Below, in pieces: positions 43,407 to 54,003 of a DNA stretch of 64,000 bases. Location of the stretch: NCBI RefSeq assembly GCF_031178195.1, contig NZ_JAPSJL010000001.1, positions 513,275 through 577,274 of the forward strand, written 5' to 3'. The notes under the pieces are model-generated. The model did not search any database, had not been told where the DNA came from, and saw nothing but the letters and a program-made list of their open reading frames with translations. The number at the start of each line of letters is the position of its first letter. Position 1 is the stretch's first letter. The position numbers and the translations under genes are program-made. The DNA comes from Zhihengliuella sp. (GTDB taxonomy: Bacteria > Actinomycetota > Actinomycetes > Actinomycetales > Micrococcaceae).

Positions 43407-44384
43407 ATGAGCCTGAACCACACCACGGCGCCGCCCCCGGCGCTGTCCTACGAGCTCTACCCGCCGCGCAACGCCGAGGCCCGCGCCCGGGCGGTCGACG
43501 TCGTGGCGGAGCTCGAGGCGAGCGGTCCCGACTACGTGTCCGTCACCTACAACGGGACGCCGGAGCGGCGCCGGGCGTCGATCGAGCTGATCGGGCACCT
43601 GATCGAGCACACCCGGCTCCGGCCGCTGGCGCATCTGACCTGCGTGGGAGAGACCCGCGACTCCCTCGACCGACTGGTCAACCACCTGGTGGCGCTCGGC
43701 GTCCGCGGGGTCCTCGCCCTGCGCGGGGACCAGCCGGAGGGCGTCGACCCGGACCACCCGGCCGCGTATGGGGAGCTCCCGTTCGCCCGCTACCTCGTGG
43801 AGCTGATCCGCGAGGTCGAGGACCGCCGGTCGGCCTCGCTCGGCGCCGGGCGGCTCGCGATCGGCGTCGCCGCGTACCCGACGCGGCACCCGGAGTCGCC
43901 GTCGTTCCAGCACGACGTCGAGGTGCTGCTCGCCAAGGAGCGCGCCGGCGCGAACTTCGCGATCACGCAGATCTACTTCGACGCCGCCGACTACACCGGC
44001 CTGGTGGACGCGGCCCGGACCGCCGGGGTCACGATCCCGATCGTGCCGGGCATCATGCCGGTGAACAACGAGCGGCGGCTGCTGCGCCTCTGCGAGCTCT
44101 CCGGGCTGGCTCCGGACGAGGGCCTGCGGACCCGGCTGGCCGACGCCGCCACGGACGCCGAGCGGCACCGCATCGGCGTCGGCCACGCGGCGGACCTGGC
44201 CCAGGCGGCGTTCGACGCCGGGGCTCCCGGCCTGCACCTCTACACCTTCAACGACGCCCGCGGGCCCCTGGACGTCGTCCGGGCCCTCGGTCTGACCGGC
44301 GCCGGCATCGCCGACGCCCGCGACGGCGCCGACTACGGCGACGTGCACGCACTCGTCGGCGCGGCCCGCCTCGCCAACGCCTGA
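43407..44384 (+). CDS. metF: Methylenetetrahydrofolate reductase
   Basis: 325 residues. TIM-barrel flavoprotein signatures: LSYELYPPRNAEARARAVDV, DYVSVTYNG, LAHLTCVGETRD, GVLALRGDQPEG and the FAITQIYFDAADY segment. It reduces methylene-THF to methyl-THF, the methyl donor for the MetE encoded next. ATG 43407 follows GAGGAGA. The SAM-I riboswitch upstream indicates regulation by SAM. The 67-nt gap to metE suggests co-transcription. Confidence 0.94.
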   Translation: MSLNHTTAPPPALSYELYPPRNAEARARAVDVVAELEASGPDYVSVTYNGTPERRRASIELIGHLIEHTRLRPLAHLTCVGETRDSLDRLVNHLVALGVRGVLALRGDQPEGVDPDHPAAYGELPFARYLVELIREVEDRRSASLGAGRLAIGVAAYPTRHPESPSFQHDVEVLLAKERAGANFAITQIYFDAADYTGLVDAARTAGVTIPIVPGIMPVNNERRLLRLCELSGLAPDEGLRTRLADAATDAERHRIGVGHAADLAQAAFDAGAPGLHLYTFNDARGPLDVVRALGLTGAGIADARDGADYGDVHALVGAARLANA

Positions 44385-44451
44385 CCATCCGCACCCCACC
44401 CACCGACCCACCGAACGTTCCCCGAACGAACCCCGCACGAAGGAGCACCCC

Positions 44452-46806
44452 ATGACCACGTTCCCCGCCGCCACCATCCTCGGCTACCCGCGCATCGGCC
44501 CGAACCGCGAGCTGAAGAAGGCCGTCGAGGCCTACTGGGCCGGCCGCATCGACGAGGCCGCCCTGGACGCGGCCTCGCACGAGCTGCAGGACCGCACCAT
44601 CGACCGCCTCGTCGAGCTCGGCCTCTCGGCCCAGGACTCCTCCATCCCGGCGGACTTCGCGCTCTACGACCAGGTGCTGGACACCACCGCCGCCCTGGGC
44701 GCCCTGCCGCAGCGCTTCGCGGACCTGGCCGGCGCCGACGGCGAGATCGGCACCGACGCGTACTTCACGCTGGCCCGCGGCGACAAGGAGCGCCAGCCGC
44801 TGGAGATGACCAAGTGGTTCGACACGAACTACCACTACCTGGTCCCGGAGATCGGCCCCACCACGGTCTTCCGCCCGCTCGCCGACCGCCTCGCCGGGAT
44901 CGTCAAGCGCCAGTCGGCCCGCGGCAACACGCTGCGCCCGGTCCTCGTCGGCCCGGTGACCTACCTGCTGCTGTCCAAGCCGGAGGAGGGCGCACCGGAG
45001 GGCTTCGACCCGCTGGACCGCCTGGACGACGTCGTCGCCGCCTACCGCGGCATCATCGCCCAGCTGGGCGCCGCCGGCGCCGAGTGGGTCCAGCTGGACG
45101 AGCCGGGCCTGGTCACCGAGCGCGGCAGCACGCTGGTCCCGCTCGCCGAGCGGGCGTACCGCACCATCGCCGCGGAGCAGGAGTACGACGGCGCCGCCCG
45201 CCCGTCGCTCCTCGTCACCACCGGCTACGGCACCGCCGGCGAGATCGCCGCCCCGGGCGCCGGCCTGGCGGCGCTGGCCGCGACCGGCGTCGAGGCCGTC
45301 CACGCCGATCTGGTCCGCGGCGAGCTGCCGTCCGCCGAGCAGCTCGCGAAGCTCGGCGCCACGCGCTTCGTCGCCGGCATCGTCGACGGCCGCAACATCT
45401 GGCGCAACGACCTCTCCGCGTCGCTGAAGACCCTGGTGGAGCTGGAGGCGGCGGCCGCCGGCGGCCTGTCCGTGGCCACGACCACGTCGCTGCTGCACGT
45501 GCCGCACGACGTCGCCCTCGAGCAGAACCTGCCGGAGCACCTGCCGGAGTGGCTGGCCTTCGCCGACCAGAAGGTCGCCGAGGTCCTCACGCTCTCCCGC
45601 GGTCTCGTCGGCGGCCCCGCGGCCGTCGAGGCCGAGATCGCCGCCTCCGACGCCGCGATCGCGCACCGCGCCGCGTTCGCCGGCACCCGCGTCGAGTCGG
45701 TCCGCCAGCGCCAGGCCGCCCTGACGGAGCAGGACATCGACCGCGCCCCCGCCGAGGAGCGCGCCGAGGCCCAGAAGGCTCGCCTGGACCTGCCGGACCT
45801 GCCGACCACCACCATCGGCTCCTTCCCGCAGACGGGCGAGGTCCGCAAGGCCCGCGCCGAGTTCCGCGCCGGCCGGATCACCGCCGAGCAGTACGACCAG
45901 TTCCTCAAGGACGAGATCACCCGCGTGGTCAGGCTCCAGGAGGACCTCGGCCTCGACGTGCTGGTGCACGGCGAGCCGGAGCGCAACGACATGGTCCAGT
46001 ACTTCGCCGAGAACTTCGACGGCTTCGCCGCCACGGAGAACGGCTGGGTCCAGTCCTACGGATCGCGCTGCACCCGCCCGTCGATCCTCTGGGGTGACGT
46101 CACCCGCCCGGAGGCATTCACGGTGCCGTGGATCAGCTACGCGCAGTCGCTGACGCAGAAGCCGCTCAAGGGCATGCTCACCGGTCCGGTGACCATCCTC
46201 GCCTGGTCCTTCGTCCGCAACGACCAGCCCCTCGGCGAGACCGCCGACCAGGTGGCGCTGGCGCTGCGCGACGAGATCGCCGACCTCGAGGCCGCCGGCA
46301 TCGCGGCCATCCAGGTCGACGAGCCGGCCCTGCGCGAGCTGCTCCCGCTGCGCGCCGCCGACCAGCCGTCCTACCTGAAGTGGTCGGTGGAGTCCTTCCG
46401 CCTGGCGACCTCGGGTGTGCGCACGGAGACGCAGATCCACACGCATCTCTGCTACTCGGAGTTCGGCGAGGTCATCGCCGGCATCGACGGGTTGAACGCG
46501 GACGTCACGAGCATCGAGGCGGCCCGCTCCAAGATGGAGGTCGCGGCGGACCTGGCCGAGTTCGGCTACCGCCGCGCCGTGGGCCCGGGCGTCTACGACA
46601 TCCACTCCCCGCGCGTGCCCTCCACCGAGGAGGTCGAGTCCCTCATTCAGACCGCCCTGGCCAACGTGCCCGTGGGCCAGCTCTGGATCAACCCGGACTG
46701 CGGCCTGAAGACGCGCGGCTACGAGGAGACCGTCGAGTCCCTGCGCAACGTCGTCGCGGCCACCGAGTCGGCCCGCGCGTCGCTGCTCGCCGAGGTCCCG
46801 GCCTAG
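44452..46806 (+). CDS. metE: Cobalamin-independent methionine synthase
   Basis: 784 residues, full length. The N-terminal half begins ILGYPRIGPNRELKKAVEAY; the C-terminal catalytic half has TTTIGSFPQTGEVRKARAEF, HGEPERNDMVQYFAENFDGF, and zinc ligands in THLCYSEFGE and NPDCGLKTRG. It transfers methyl from 5-methyl-THF polyglutamate to homocysteine. GAAGGAG precedes the ATG. With metF it forms the SAM-controlled unit. Confidence 0.97.
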   Translation: MTTFPAATILGYPRIGPNRELKKAVEAYWAGRIDEAALDAASHELQDRTIDRLVELGLSAQDSSIPADFALYDQVLDTTAALGALPQRFADLAGADGEIGTDAYFTLARGDKERQPLEMTKWFDTNYHYLVPEIGPTTVFRPLADRLAGIVKRQSARGNTLRPVLVGPVTYLLLSKPEEGAPEGFDPLDRLDDVVAAYRGIIAQLGAAGAEWVQLDEPGLVTERGSTLVPLAERAYRTIAAEQEYDGAARPSLLVTTGYGTAGEIAAPGAGLAALAATGVEAVHADLVRGELPSAEQLAKLGATRFVAGIVDGRNIWRNDLSASLKTLVELEAAAAGGLSVATTTSLLHVPHDVALEQNLPEHLPEWLAFADQKVAEVLTLSRGLVGGPAAVEAEIAASDAAIAHRAAFAGTRVESVRQRQAALTEQDIDRAPAEERAEAQKARLDLPDLPTTTIGSFPQTGEVRKARAEFRAGRITAEQYDQFLKDEITRVVRLQEDLGLDVLVHGEPERNDMVQYFAENFDGFAATENGWVQSYGSRCTRPSILWGDVTRPEAFTVPWISYAQSLTQKPLKGMLTGPVTILAWSFVRNDQPLGETADQVALALRDEIADLEAAGIAAIQVDEPALRELLPLRAADQPSYLKWSVESFRLATSGVRTETQIHTHLCYSEFGEVIAGIDGLNADVTSIEAARSKMEVAADLAEFGYRRAVGPGVYDIHSPRVPSTEEVESLIQTALANVPVGQLWINPDCGLKTRGYEETVESLRNVVAATESARASLLAEVPA

Positions 46807-46814
46807 GCCCGGCC

Positions 46815-46881
46815 GGAGGCCCTCCCCCGGGCCTCCGCCCGCGGACCACGGTGCGTCCGGCCCCTGCCCGGGGCCGGACGC
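46815..46881 (+). terminator. Two tandem hairpins after metE
   Basis: First stem GGAGGCCC/GGGCCTCC (46815-46822, 46829-46836); second stem GCGTCCGGCCCC/GGGGCCGGACGC (46853-46864, 46870-46881). There is no long T-run. They should end or attenuate the metFE transcript before metY. Confidence 0.65.
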
Positions 46882-46953
46882 GCCCCCCAGCACACCGTTC
46901 CACCCACCGCCGGCCGTCGGCCGCGGGAACTCAGGACCTAAGGAGCCCCTTCC

Positions 46954-48390
46954 ATGAGTTCGACCACCACCATCCACGCCGGGTACGCCCCCGCGGCCCC
47001 GCACTTCCCCGTGGCGGTCCCGGTCCACCAGACCACCGCCTACGAGTTCCCGTCCTACGCCGACGCGCGCCAGATGTTCGCCCTGACCAAGCCCGGCTTC
47101 ACCTACTCCCGCACCGGCAACCCCACCGTGGCCGTGCTGGAGCAGCGCGTCGCCGAGCTCGAGGGCGGCACGGCCGCCGTCGCCCTCGCGAGCGGCCAGT
47201 CCGCCGTCGCCTTGGCGCTCCTGGCCCTGCTGGGGCGCGGCGACGCCGAGCGCGCCGGGGTGGACGGGCACGACGGCGGCCCCCGGACGATCGTGGCGGC
47301 CCGCCAGCTCTACGGGGGCACCCTGGACCTGCTGACGGACACGTTCGCGGACTTCGGGTACCGGGTGGACTTCGTGGACCACCAGGACCTGGACGCCTGG
47401 CGCGCGGCGATCACACCGCGGACGCGGGCGGTGCTGCTGGAGTCGATCACCAACCCCCTGGCCGAGCTGGCGGACGTGCCGGCGATCGCGGAGATCGCCC
47501 ACGCGGCCGGCGTGCCGGTGGTCGTGGACAACACCCTGGCGACGCCGGTGCTCTACCGGCCGCTGGAGCACGGCGCGGACATCGTGGTGCACTCGGCCAC
47601 CAAGTTCCTCGGCGGGCACGGCAGCGCGCTCGCGGGCGTGGTGGTGGACGGCGGGCGCTTCGACTTCGCCGCCGACCCGGCCAAATGGCAGCAGCTCGCC
47701 GCCCCGAAGGCCCGCTACGCGGCGGGCAGCGGCGCCGGCGCCTCCCTGGTGGAGCGCTACCCGTCCTGCCCGTTCGCGGCGCTGGTGCGCAGCAAGTACC
47801 TGCACGACCTCGGCCCCGCGCTCGCGCCCGACGCCGCCGCCAGCATCCTGCGCAGCATCGAGACCCTGGAGCTGCGCATCGCCCGGCACGGGGCCAACGC
47901 CCGCGCCGTGGCCGCGCACCTGGCCGAGCACCCCGCCGTCGCACGCGTCCACCACCCGGCCGTCCTGGCCGGGACGGCCCCGGAGTCGACGACGGCGCGC
48001 ATCGCCGCCCGCGACTACCCACGCGGCGCCGGCTCGGTCTTCGCGTTCGACCTGGCCGTGGACCCGGACCGGGACCCCGACGCCGTCGGCCGGTTCATCG
48101 ACGCGCTGGGCCTGTTCAAGCTCGTCGCCAACCTCGGGGACACCCGGTCGCTGGTGGCGCACCCGGCGGCCATGACGCACTGCCGGATGACGCGGGAGCA
48201 GCGCGCCGCCGCCGGCATCTCCGAGACGACCATCCGCGTCTCGATCGGGCTGGAGGAGCCCGAGGACCTCGTCGCGGACCTGGACCAGGCGCTGCTGACC
48301 GTCGTCGGCACCCACATCGACAGCGTCGGCGCGGCCACCGCCGCCGGCGCACGCACCCTCGACCCGCAGGAAGGACGCGTGGCCTCATGA
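46954..48390 (+). CDS. metY: O-acetylhomoserine sulfhydrylase (PLP enzyme)
   Basis: 478 residues, Cys/Met-metabolism PLP family. [20 protein letters not shown] at the start, [20 protein letters not shown], the Schiff-base Lys in [20 protein letters not shown] and the C-terminal [20 protein letters not shown]. The length (about 430-480) and the insert around 225-260 point to the MetY type rather than MetB. It combines O-acetylhomoserine with sulfide to homocysteine, using the product of the cys cluster. Start ATG has AAGGAG. It is coupled to metB by ATGA overlap. Confidence 0.88.
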   Translation: MSSTTTIHAGYAPAAPHFPVAVPVHQTTAYEFPSYADARQMFALTKPGFTYSRTGNPTVAVLEQRVAELEGGTAAVALASGQSAVALALLALLGRGDAERAGVDGHDGGPRTIVAARQLYGGTLDLLTDTFADFGYRVDFVDHQDLDAWRAAITPRTRAVLLESITNPLAELADVPAIAEIAHAAGVPVVVDNTLATPVLYRPLEHGADIVVHSATKFLGGHGSALAGVVVDGGRFDFAADPAKWQQLAAPKARYAAGSGAGASLVERYPSCPFAALVRSKYLHDLGPALAPDAAASILRSIETLELRIARHGANARAVAAHLAEHPAVARVHHPAVLAGTAPESTTARIAARDYPRGAGSVFAFDLAVDPDRDPDAVGRFIDALGLFKLVANLGDTRSLVAHPAAMTHCRMTREQRAAAGISETTIRVSIGLEEPEDLVADLDQALLTVVGTHIDSVGAATAAGARTLDPQEGRVAS

Positions 48391-49628
48391 GCACCCCCGG
48401 ATTCAACACCACCGCCATCCACGCCGGCCAGGAGCCGGACCCGCTGACCGGCGCGGTCATCCCGCCGATCTACCAGACCTCCACGTTCGTGCAGGACGGG
48501 ATCAACGTGCTCCGCGCCGGCCACGAGTACTCGCGCGGATCGAACCCGACCCGCGACGGCTTCCAGACGCAGCTGGCCGCCCTGGAAGGCGGGGCCGCCG
48601 GGTTCGCCTTCGCCTCGGGGCTGGCCGCCGAGGACGCGCTGCTGCGCGGCGTGCTCCGCCCCGGCGACCACATCGTGCTCGGCGGCGACGGCTACGGCGG
48701 CACCAACCGGCTGATCAACCACCTGCTGGGCCCGTGGGGCGTCACCAACACCGCCGTGGACATCACGGACCTCGGCGCCGTCGCGGCCGCCGTGCAGCCC
48801 GGGCGGACCGCGGTGCTGTGGCTGGAGACGCCGTCGAACCCGCTGCTGTCCATCGCGGACATCGCCGGGTGGGCGCGGATCGCGCACGCGGCGGACGCCC
48901 TGCTCGTGGTCGACAACACGTTCGCCTCGCCCTACCTGCAGCGCCCGCTGGCGCTCGGCGCCGACGTGGTGGTCCACTCGACCACCAAGTACATCGGCGG
49001 GCACTCGGACGTCCTCGGCGGCGCCGTCGTCGTCCGGGACGGCGAGTTTCGCGGCAAGGCGCTGGCGGAGACCGTGGGCTACCAGCAGTTCGCCGGCGGC
49101 GCCGTCGCCGGGCCCCAGGACTCCTACCTGGCCGCGCGCGGGCTGAAGACCCTCGGGCTGCGCATGGAGCGCCACGGGTCCAACGCGCTGCGCGTGGCGC
49201 GGTGGGCGCAGGAGCAGCCGGGCGTCGAGCAGGTGCTGTACCCGGGGCTCGAGGACCATCCGGGCCACGCGCTGGCCGCGGAGCAGATGGACGGGTTCGG
49301 GGGCATCGTGTCCCTGCGCCTGGGCACCGAGGCGGCGGCGCGCGCGTTTGCGGAGTCGACGCGGCTGTTCGGGCTCTCGGTCAGCCTCGGCGGGGTCGAG
49401 TCGCTGGTCTGCTACTGCTCGGAGATGACCCACGCCTCAGTGCGCGGCACCGAGCTGGCCGTGCCGACGGACCTGGTCCGACTCTCGGTGGGCGTCGAGG
49501 ACGTCGACGATCTCATCGAGGACCTCGCCCAGGCGCTGGAGCGGTCCCGGGCGGCCGGCCGGGCCGGCGCCGGGACGCAGCGGCTCGAGGCTTCGGCGGA
49601 GCAGGAGCCGGTCGCCGCGGCGCTCTAG
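48387..49628 (+). CDS. metB: Cystathionine gamma-synthase/lyase family PLP enzyme
   Basis: 413 residues. NTTAIHAGQEPDPLTGAVIP, PIYQTSTF, EYSRGSNPTRDGFQTQLAAL, PLP-Lys in HSTTKYIGGHSDVLGGAVVV and RLSVGVEDVDDLIEDLAQAL near the C-terminus are the CGS/CGL signatures. The enzyme either makes cystathionine from an acylhomoserine and cysteine or splits it. The pairing with MetY in the Met block favours MetB (transsulfuration), but lyase activity cannot be excluded. A strong hairpin follows. Confidence 0.85.
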   Translation: MSTPGFNTTAIHAGQEPDPLTGAVIPPIYQTSTFVQDGINVLRAGHEYSRGSNPTRDGFQTQLAALEGGAAGFAFASGLAAEDALLRGVLRPGDHIVLGGDGYGGTNRLINHLLGPWGVTNTAVDITDLGAVAAAVQPGRTAVLWLETPSNPLLSIADIAGWARIAHAADALLVVDNTFASPYLQRPLALGADVVVHSTTKYIGGHSDVLGGAVVVRDGEFRGKALAETVGYQQFAGGAVAGPQDSYLAARGLKTLGLRMERHGSNALRVARWAQEQPGVEQVLYPGLEDHPGHALAAEQMDGFGGIVSLRLGTEAAARAFAESTRLFGLSVSLGGVESLVCYCSEMTHASVRGTELAVPTDLVRLSVGVEDVDDLIEDLAQALERSRAAGRAGAGTQRLEASAEQEPVAAAL

Positions 49629-49651
49629 GACTCCTGGCGGGGAAACGGAAC

Positions 49652-49725
49652 GGCGGGCGTCCACCGAATGGTGGGCGCCCGCCGTCGATCCCCCTCAGAA
49701 TCCCCGGAAGATTCCCCCTTCCGGG
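49652..49725. terminator. Hairpins between convergent metB and pstB
   Basis: A 14-pair stem (one G-U) at 49652-49665/49670-49683 with loop GAAT, then a second stem CCCGGAAG/CTTCCGGG (49703-49710, 49718-49725). They face both transcripts. Confidence 0.7.
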
Positions 49726-49767
49726 CCCCCGCCCCGTCCGTTCGTCGGGGCGGAAACTCAGTACGGC

Positions 49768-50547
49768 TCAGCCGAAGCGGCCGGAGACGTAGTCCTCCGT
49801 GGCCTTCTCGCGCGGCGTGCTGAAGATCGTGGACGTCTCCGCGTACTCGATCAGCTTGCCGGGCTTGCCGGTGCCCGCGATGTTGAAGAACGCCGTCTTG
49901 TCCGAGACGCGGGCGGCCTGCTGCATGTTGTGCGTGACGATGACGACCGTGTACTGGTCCTTCATCTCGTTGATGAGGTCCTCGATCGCCAGGGTGGAGA
50001 TCGGGTCCAGGGCCGAGCAGGGCTCGTCCATGAGGATCACGTCCGGCTCCACCGCGATGGTGCGGGCGATGCAGAGGCGCTGCTGCTGGCCGCCGGAGAG
50101 ACCCGAACCGGGCTTCTCCAGGCGGTCCTTGACCTCGTTCCAGAGGTTGGCGCCCCGGAGGGACTTCTCCACGATCGTGTCCGCGTCCCCCTTGGAGATG
50201 CGCTGGCCGTTCAGGCGGATGCCGGCCAGCACGTTCTCCCGGATGGACATGGTCGGGAACGGGTTGGGGCGCTGGAAGACCATGCCGATGGTCGAGCGGA
50301 CGGAGACGGGGTCCACGCCGGGGGCGTAGATGTCGTCGCCGTCGAGGAGGAGCTTGCCCTCCACCCGGGCGCCCGGGATGACCTCGTGCATGCGGTTCAG
50401 CGTCCGCAGGAAGGTGGTCTTGCCGCAGCCGGACGGGCCGATGAAGGCCGTCACGGACTTGGGCTCGATGGAGATGTTCACGCCCTCCACAGCGAGGAAC
50501 TTGCTGTAGTAGACGTTGAAGTCGATGGCGTCGATGCGCTTGGACAT
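49768..50547 (-). CDS. pstB: Phosphate ABC transporter ATPase
   Basis: 259 residues, standard PstB. Walker [18 protein letters not shown], signature [15 protein letters not shown], Walker [18 protein letters not shown]-loop [15 protein letters not shown]. It powers high-affinity phosphate import through PstA and PstC. Last gene of pstSCAB, 31 bp after pstA. Confidence 0.97.
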   Translation of the reverse strand: MSKRIDAIDFNVYYSKFLAVEGVNISIEPKSVTAFIGPSGCGKTTFLRTLNRMHEVIPGARVEGKLLLDGDDIYAPGVDPVSVRSTIGMVFQRPNPFPTMSIRENVLAGIRLNGQRISKGDADTIVEKSLRGANLWNEVKDRLEKPGSGLSGGQQQRLCIARTIAVEPDVILMDEPCSALDPISTLAIEDLINEMKDQYTVVIVTHNMQQAARVSDKTAFFNIAGTGKPGKLIEYAETSTIFSTPREKATEDYVSGRFG

Positions 50548-50578
50548 GTGGTTCCTTCGTGAAAAGTCTCGAGGGGGC

Positions 50579-51703
50579 TCAGCGGCCGGTCTTCTTCGGC
50601 GCGAACGCCTTGGCGATGAAGCGTGCGGTGAGGTTCAGGAGCATGACGATGATGATCAGCACCAGGGCCGCGGCCCAGGCGCGCTGCTCCGAGGCGTCCG
50701 GGGCCGCCGGCGCCGTCGGGAACATCATCTGCCGGTAGATGTACACCGGCAGGGACATCATCCAGTCCTTGGCCAGGTTCCAGTTGGTGCTCACCGCGAC
50801 GCCGGCCGTGACCAGGATCGGGGCGGTCTCGCCGATGACACGGGCGATCGCCAGCGTGACGCCCGAGGCGATGCCGGAGATCGCCGTCGGGATGACGACC
50901 TTCAGGATGGTCCGCCACTTGCGCACGCCGAGGGCGTAGGACGCCTCGCGGAGCTCGTTGGGGACCACCCGCAGCATCTCCTCGGTGGAGCGCACGACGA
51001 CGGGGATCATCAGCACGGACAGGGCGATCACGGCCGTGAAGCCCATGACGTTGTCGCCCGGGCCGACCAGCGTGAGCATGAGGCCCGCGGCGAAGAGGCC
51101 GGCGACGATCGAGGGGATGCCGGTCATGACGTCCACGAAGAACGTGATCGCCCGGGAGAACGTCCCGCCGCGGCTGTACTCCACCAGGTAGATGGAGGTC
51201 AGCAGGCCGATCGGCACGGAGATGGCGGTGGCGCCCAGCGTCATGACGAGCGAGCCGATGAGCGCATGCTTGACGCCGCCCAGGATCGCCGTGCCGTCCT
51301 CGACCGAGGCCTGGTCCACCGCGCCGGTGATGCCGGTCATGTCGGAGGCCAGGAAACCCGGCGCGAGCAGGCCCGGCAGGCCGATGGAGAGGACGGTCCA
51401 GACCACGGAGATCAGCGGCAGCAGGGCGACCAGGAAGGCGCCCACCACCAGGTTGGTCCAGAGCTGGTCCGTGGCCTTGCGGCCGTTCTCCATGATCCGC
51501 GTGACCGCGTAGTTGGAGACGACGTAGAAGAGGGCGGTCAGGACCGCCCAGCCGGCGACGTTGAAGCCGACGACGGCCATGATCGCGGACGCGACGATGA
51601 GCGAGCCGGCGAGGCAGGCGATCCAGGTCCAGCGCGGTTTGCGTCCCTGGATCAGCTTGGACTTGCCGATGTTCTCGCGATTCTCCTGCAGTACCTGTGT
51701 CAT
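50579..51703 (-). CDS. pstA: Phosphate ABC transporter permease A
   Basis: 374 residues. The C-terminal 290 hold six helices with the permease motif ([20 protein letters not shown]); the N-terminal 80 residues carry two further hydrophobic stretches, an extension seen in some actinobacteria. Its ATG overlaps the pstC stop by one base, so they are coupled. Confidence 0.93.
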   Translation of the reverse strand: MTQVLQENRENIGKSKLIQGRKPRWTWIACLAGSLIVASAIMAVVGFNVAGWAVLTALFYVVSNYAVTRIMENGRKATDQLWTNLVVGAFLVALLPLISVVWTVLSIGLPGLLAPGFLASDMTGITGAVDQASVEDGTAILGGVKHALIGSLVMTLGATAISVPIGLLTSIYLVEYSRGGTFSRAITFFVDVMTGIPSIVAGLFAAGLMLTLVGPGDNVMGFTAVIALSVLMIPVVVRSTEEMLRVVPNELREASYALGVRKWRTILKVVIPTAISGIASGVTLAIARVIGETAPILVTAGVAVSTNWNLAKDWMMSLPVYIYRQMMFPTAPAAPDASEQRAWAAALVLIIIVMLLNLTARFIAKAFAPKKTGR

Positions 51704-52653
51704 CAGTTGGCCCCCGAGAATTCCTTGTGGCGGCTGACGATCCAGCGCGCGATCATGTTGACGGCCAGCGTGATGACGAAGAGGACCAGGCCCGCCGCGA
51801 TCAGCTCGTGCTGGCGCATCCCGAACGCCTCGGGGAAGTTCAGGGCGATCTCCGACGGGATCGTCTGGTTGCCGACGTTGATGATGTTGGCCGACAGCGC
51901 GCCCGGCGAGAGGACCAGGGTGACGGCCATGGTCTCGCCGAGGGCGCGGCCGAGGCCGAGCATGATGGCCGAGACGATGCCCGCCCGGGCGAACGGCAGC
52001 ACCGACATCTTGATCATCTCCCAGCGGGTCGCGCCGAGCGCGAGCGCCGCCTCCTCGTGGAGCTTGGGGGTCTGGACGAAGATCTCGCGGCAGAGGCTGG
52101 TGATGATCGGCAGGATCATCACGGCCAGCACCACCGAGGCCGTGAACAGGGTGCGGCCGGTCTGCGAGTAGCCCCCGGAGAAGAGCGGGATCCAGCCCGC
52201 GTTCTCAGAGAGCCAGGCGTAGATCGGGACCAGGAGCGGGCCGAGGAAGGCCATGCCCCAGGCGCCGTAGACGACCGAGGGGATGGCCGCCAGCAGGTCG
52301 ATCACGTAGCCGAAGGCCTGGCTGACGCGCTTCGGGGCGTAGTGGGAGATGAAGAGGGCGACGCCGATGGAGACCGGCGTGGCGATGAGGAGAGCGATGG
52401 CGGAGGCGATCACGGTGCCGATCATCATCGGCCAGACGTAGGACCAGAAGCTGGTCTTGCCGTGGCTCAGCTCGCCCTCGCCGGCGGTCAGCGCGGGGAT
52501 CGATTCGACCACGAGGTAGACGGCGACGAACGCCAGGATGGCGAGGATGACGATGCCCGCCGTGAGCGCGGTGCCGGAGAAGATCTTGTCTCCGGCCCGC
52601 CCGGCCGCCGACCTGGGGTCGTGCAGCCCGGAGGAGGGGGAAGTGACTGTCAC
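51703..52653 (-). CDS. pstC: Phosphate ABC transporter permease C
   Basis: 316 residues and six helices; the EAA-type loop EEAALALGATRWEMIKMSVL is clear. It forms the channel with PstA. It begins at GTG 52653, 154 bp after pstS. That gap holds a stable hairpin that probably lowers pstCAB expression relative to pstS. Confidence 0.94.
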   Translation of the reverse strand: MTVTSPSSGLHDPRSAAGRAGDKIFSGTALTAGIVILAILAFVAVYLVVESIPALTAGEGELSHGKTSFWSYVWPMMIGTVIASAIALLIATPVSIGVALFISHYAPKRVSQAFGYVIDLLAAIPSVVYGAWGMAFLGPLLVPIYAWLSENAGWIPLFSGGYSQTGRTLFTASVVLAVMILPIITSLCREIFVQTPKLHEEAALALGATRWEMIKMSVLPFARAGIVSAIMLGLGRALGETMAVTLVLSPGALSANIINVGNQTIPSEIALNFPEAFGMRQHELIAAGLVLFVITLAVNMIARWIVSRHKEFSGAN

Positions 52654-52730
52654 AAGTGTCCTTCGAACGGTAGGAGTGACACGGACTCGCGCGCGGCCGG
52701 GACCGCGCGGATCGGTGCTCTACGCGCGGC

Positions 52731-52768
52731 CGTGGTCCCCGCTGCGGGGGATCGCTGCGGGGACCACG
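52731..52768 (-). terminator. Hairpin between pstS and pstC (attenuator)
   Basis: Perfect 12-bp arms (52731-52742 and 52757-52768) around a 14-nt loop, located inside an operon. A partial terminator or 3' stabiliser would explain the higher expression of the binding protein that is usual for pst operons. Confidence 0.65.
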
Positions 52769-52807
52769 ACCTGGGTGCGCGTGAGCGGCGCTTTTCTGTT
52801 GTAGAGC

Positions 52808-53923
52808 TTAGCCCTGGACGCCGATGCCGCCGATGGACTCGAGAGCCTTCTCACGGATGGCCTCGGAGATCGGCGCGTTGCCGGCGGAGCCCTCGGCCGT
52901 GGACTGGCCCTCCTCGGAGACGACGTACTCGGCGAAGGCCTTCACCAGGTCGGCGGTCTCCTGGTCCTCGTAGGCGTTGCAGTAGATGTGGTAGGAGACG
53001 AGGACGATCGGGTAGGTGCCCGCCTCGGTGGTGTTGCGGTCCAGCTCGACGGCCATGTCGTTCTCGGCGGCGCCCTCGACCGGGCTCGCGTTCTCGACGG
53101 CCTTCGCGGCGGCCTCGGCGGAGTACGGGACGTACTCCTCGCCGACCTTGACGGCCACCGTTCCGAGGGAGCCGACGGCGGAGGCATCGGCGTAGGTGAT
53201 CGCCCCGTCGGTGCTGGAGACGAGGCCCACGACGCCGGCCGTGCCCTGCGCGTTGTCGGCGACGATCTCCTGCGGCCAGTCCTCGACGACGTCGTACGTC
53301 CAGTTCTCCGGGGCGGCGGCGGTGAGGTAGTCGGTGAAGTTCTCGGTGGTGCCCGAGGAGTCCGAGCGGTGGACCACGGTGATCGGGGTCTCCGGCAGCT
53401 CGGCGTCCGGGTTCTGCTCGGCGATCTCCGGGGCGTTCCAGGCGGTGATCTTGCCGGCGAAGATGCCGGCGATGGTCTCCGCGTCCAGGTTCAGGGTGTC
53501 GACGCCCTCGAGGTTGAACGCGACGGCGACCGGGGAGATGTAGGCCGGGATGTGGAACGCGCCGTCGGGGCCGCAGACCTCCTTGGAGGACTCCAGCTCC
53601 TCGGCGTCCATGGCGGCGTCGGATCCGGCGAACGAGTACTGGCCGGCCAGGAAGCCCTCGCGGCCCGAGCCGGAGCCGACCGGGTTGTACTGGACGGTGG
53701 CCTCGGGGGCCACGGAAGAGAAGCCGTCCGCCCAGGCCGTCATCGCGGCCTCCTGGGAGGACGCGCCGCCGCCGGAGAGCGTGCCGGTGACCTCGGAGGC
53801 GGCGCCGCCGCCGGCCGAGCCGGAGGCCTCGGTGGTGGGGTTGTTGGAACCGCCGCAGGCCGTCAGCGCGATGGCGGCGACGGACAGGACGGCGGCGGAC
53901 TGGGCGAAGCGGAGCTTCTTCAC
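52808..53923 (-). CDS. pstS: Phosphate-binding lipoprotein
   Basis: 371 residues. A signal peptide with lipobox LTAC-GG puts it on the outer face of the membrane. Phosphate-site motifs are visible: SGGGASSQEAAMTAW, QYNPVGSGSGREGFL, VVHRSDSSGTTENFTDYL. It captures phosphate for PstCAB. GTG 53923 has AGGGG upstream. A PHO box lies 81 bp before the start. Confidence 0.96.
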   Translation of the reverse strand: MKKLRFAQSAAVLSVAAIALTACGGSNNPTTEASGSAGGGAASEVTGTLSGGGASSQEAAMTAWADGFSSVAPEATVQYNPVGSGSGREGFLAGQYSFAGSDAAMDAEELESSKEVCGPDGAFHIPAYISPVAVAFNLEGVDTLNLDAETIAGIFAGKITAWNAPEIAEQNPDAELPETPITVVHRSDSSGTTENFTDYLTAAAPENWTYDVVEDWPQEIVADNAQGTAGVVGLVSSTDGAITYADASAVGSLGTVAVKVGEEYVPYSAEAAAKAVENASPVEGAAENDMAVELDRNTTEAGTYPIVLVSYHIYCNAYEDQETADLVKAFAEYVVSEEGQSTAEGSAGNAPISEAIREKALESIGGIGVQG

Positions 53924-53970
53924 GTGTTTCCCCTTGTACGTTCGTACGTTCTGGATCAGGACCAGTCTCG

Positions 53971-53976
53971 AAACTA
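53971..53976 (-). promoter_or_regulatory. -10 box TAGTTT of the pst promoter
   Basis: TAGTTT lies 27 nt downstream of the PHO box, so the PHO box takes the -35 position, as expected for PhoP activation. Confidence 0.5.
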
Positions 53977-54003
53977 GGCGCGGCAGGTAAAGGCTCCCGC
54001 CGT

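Noticed and set aside
44248..48315. Very long open frame on the minus strand opposite metE-metY
   Set aside because: It is a shadow produced by the extreme GC of third positions; its translation is Gly/Arg/Val-rich with no domain, and it covers well-supported genes.
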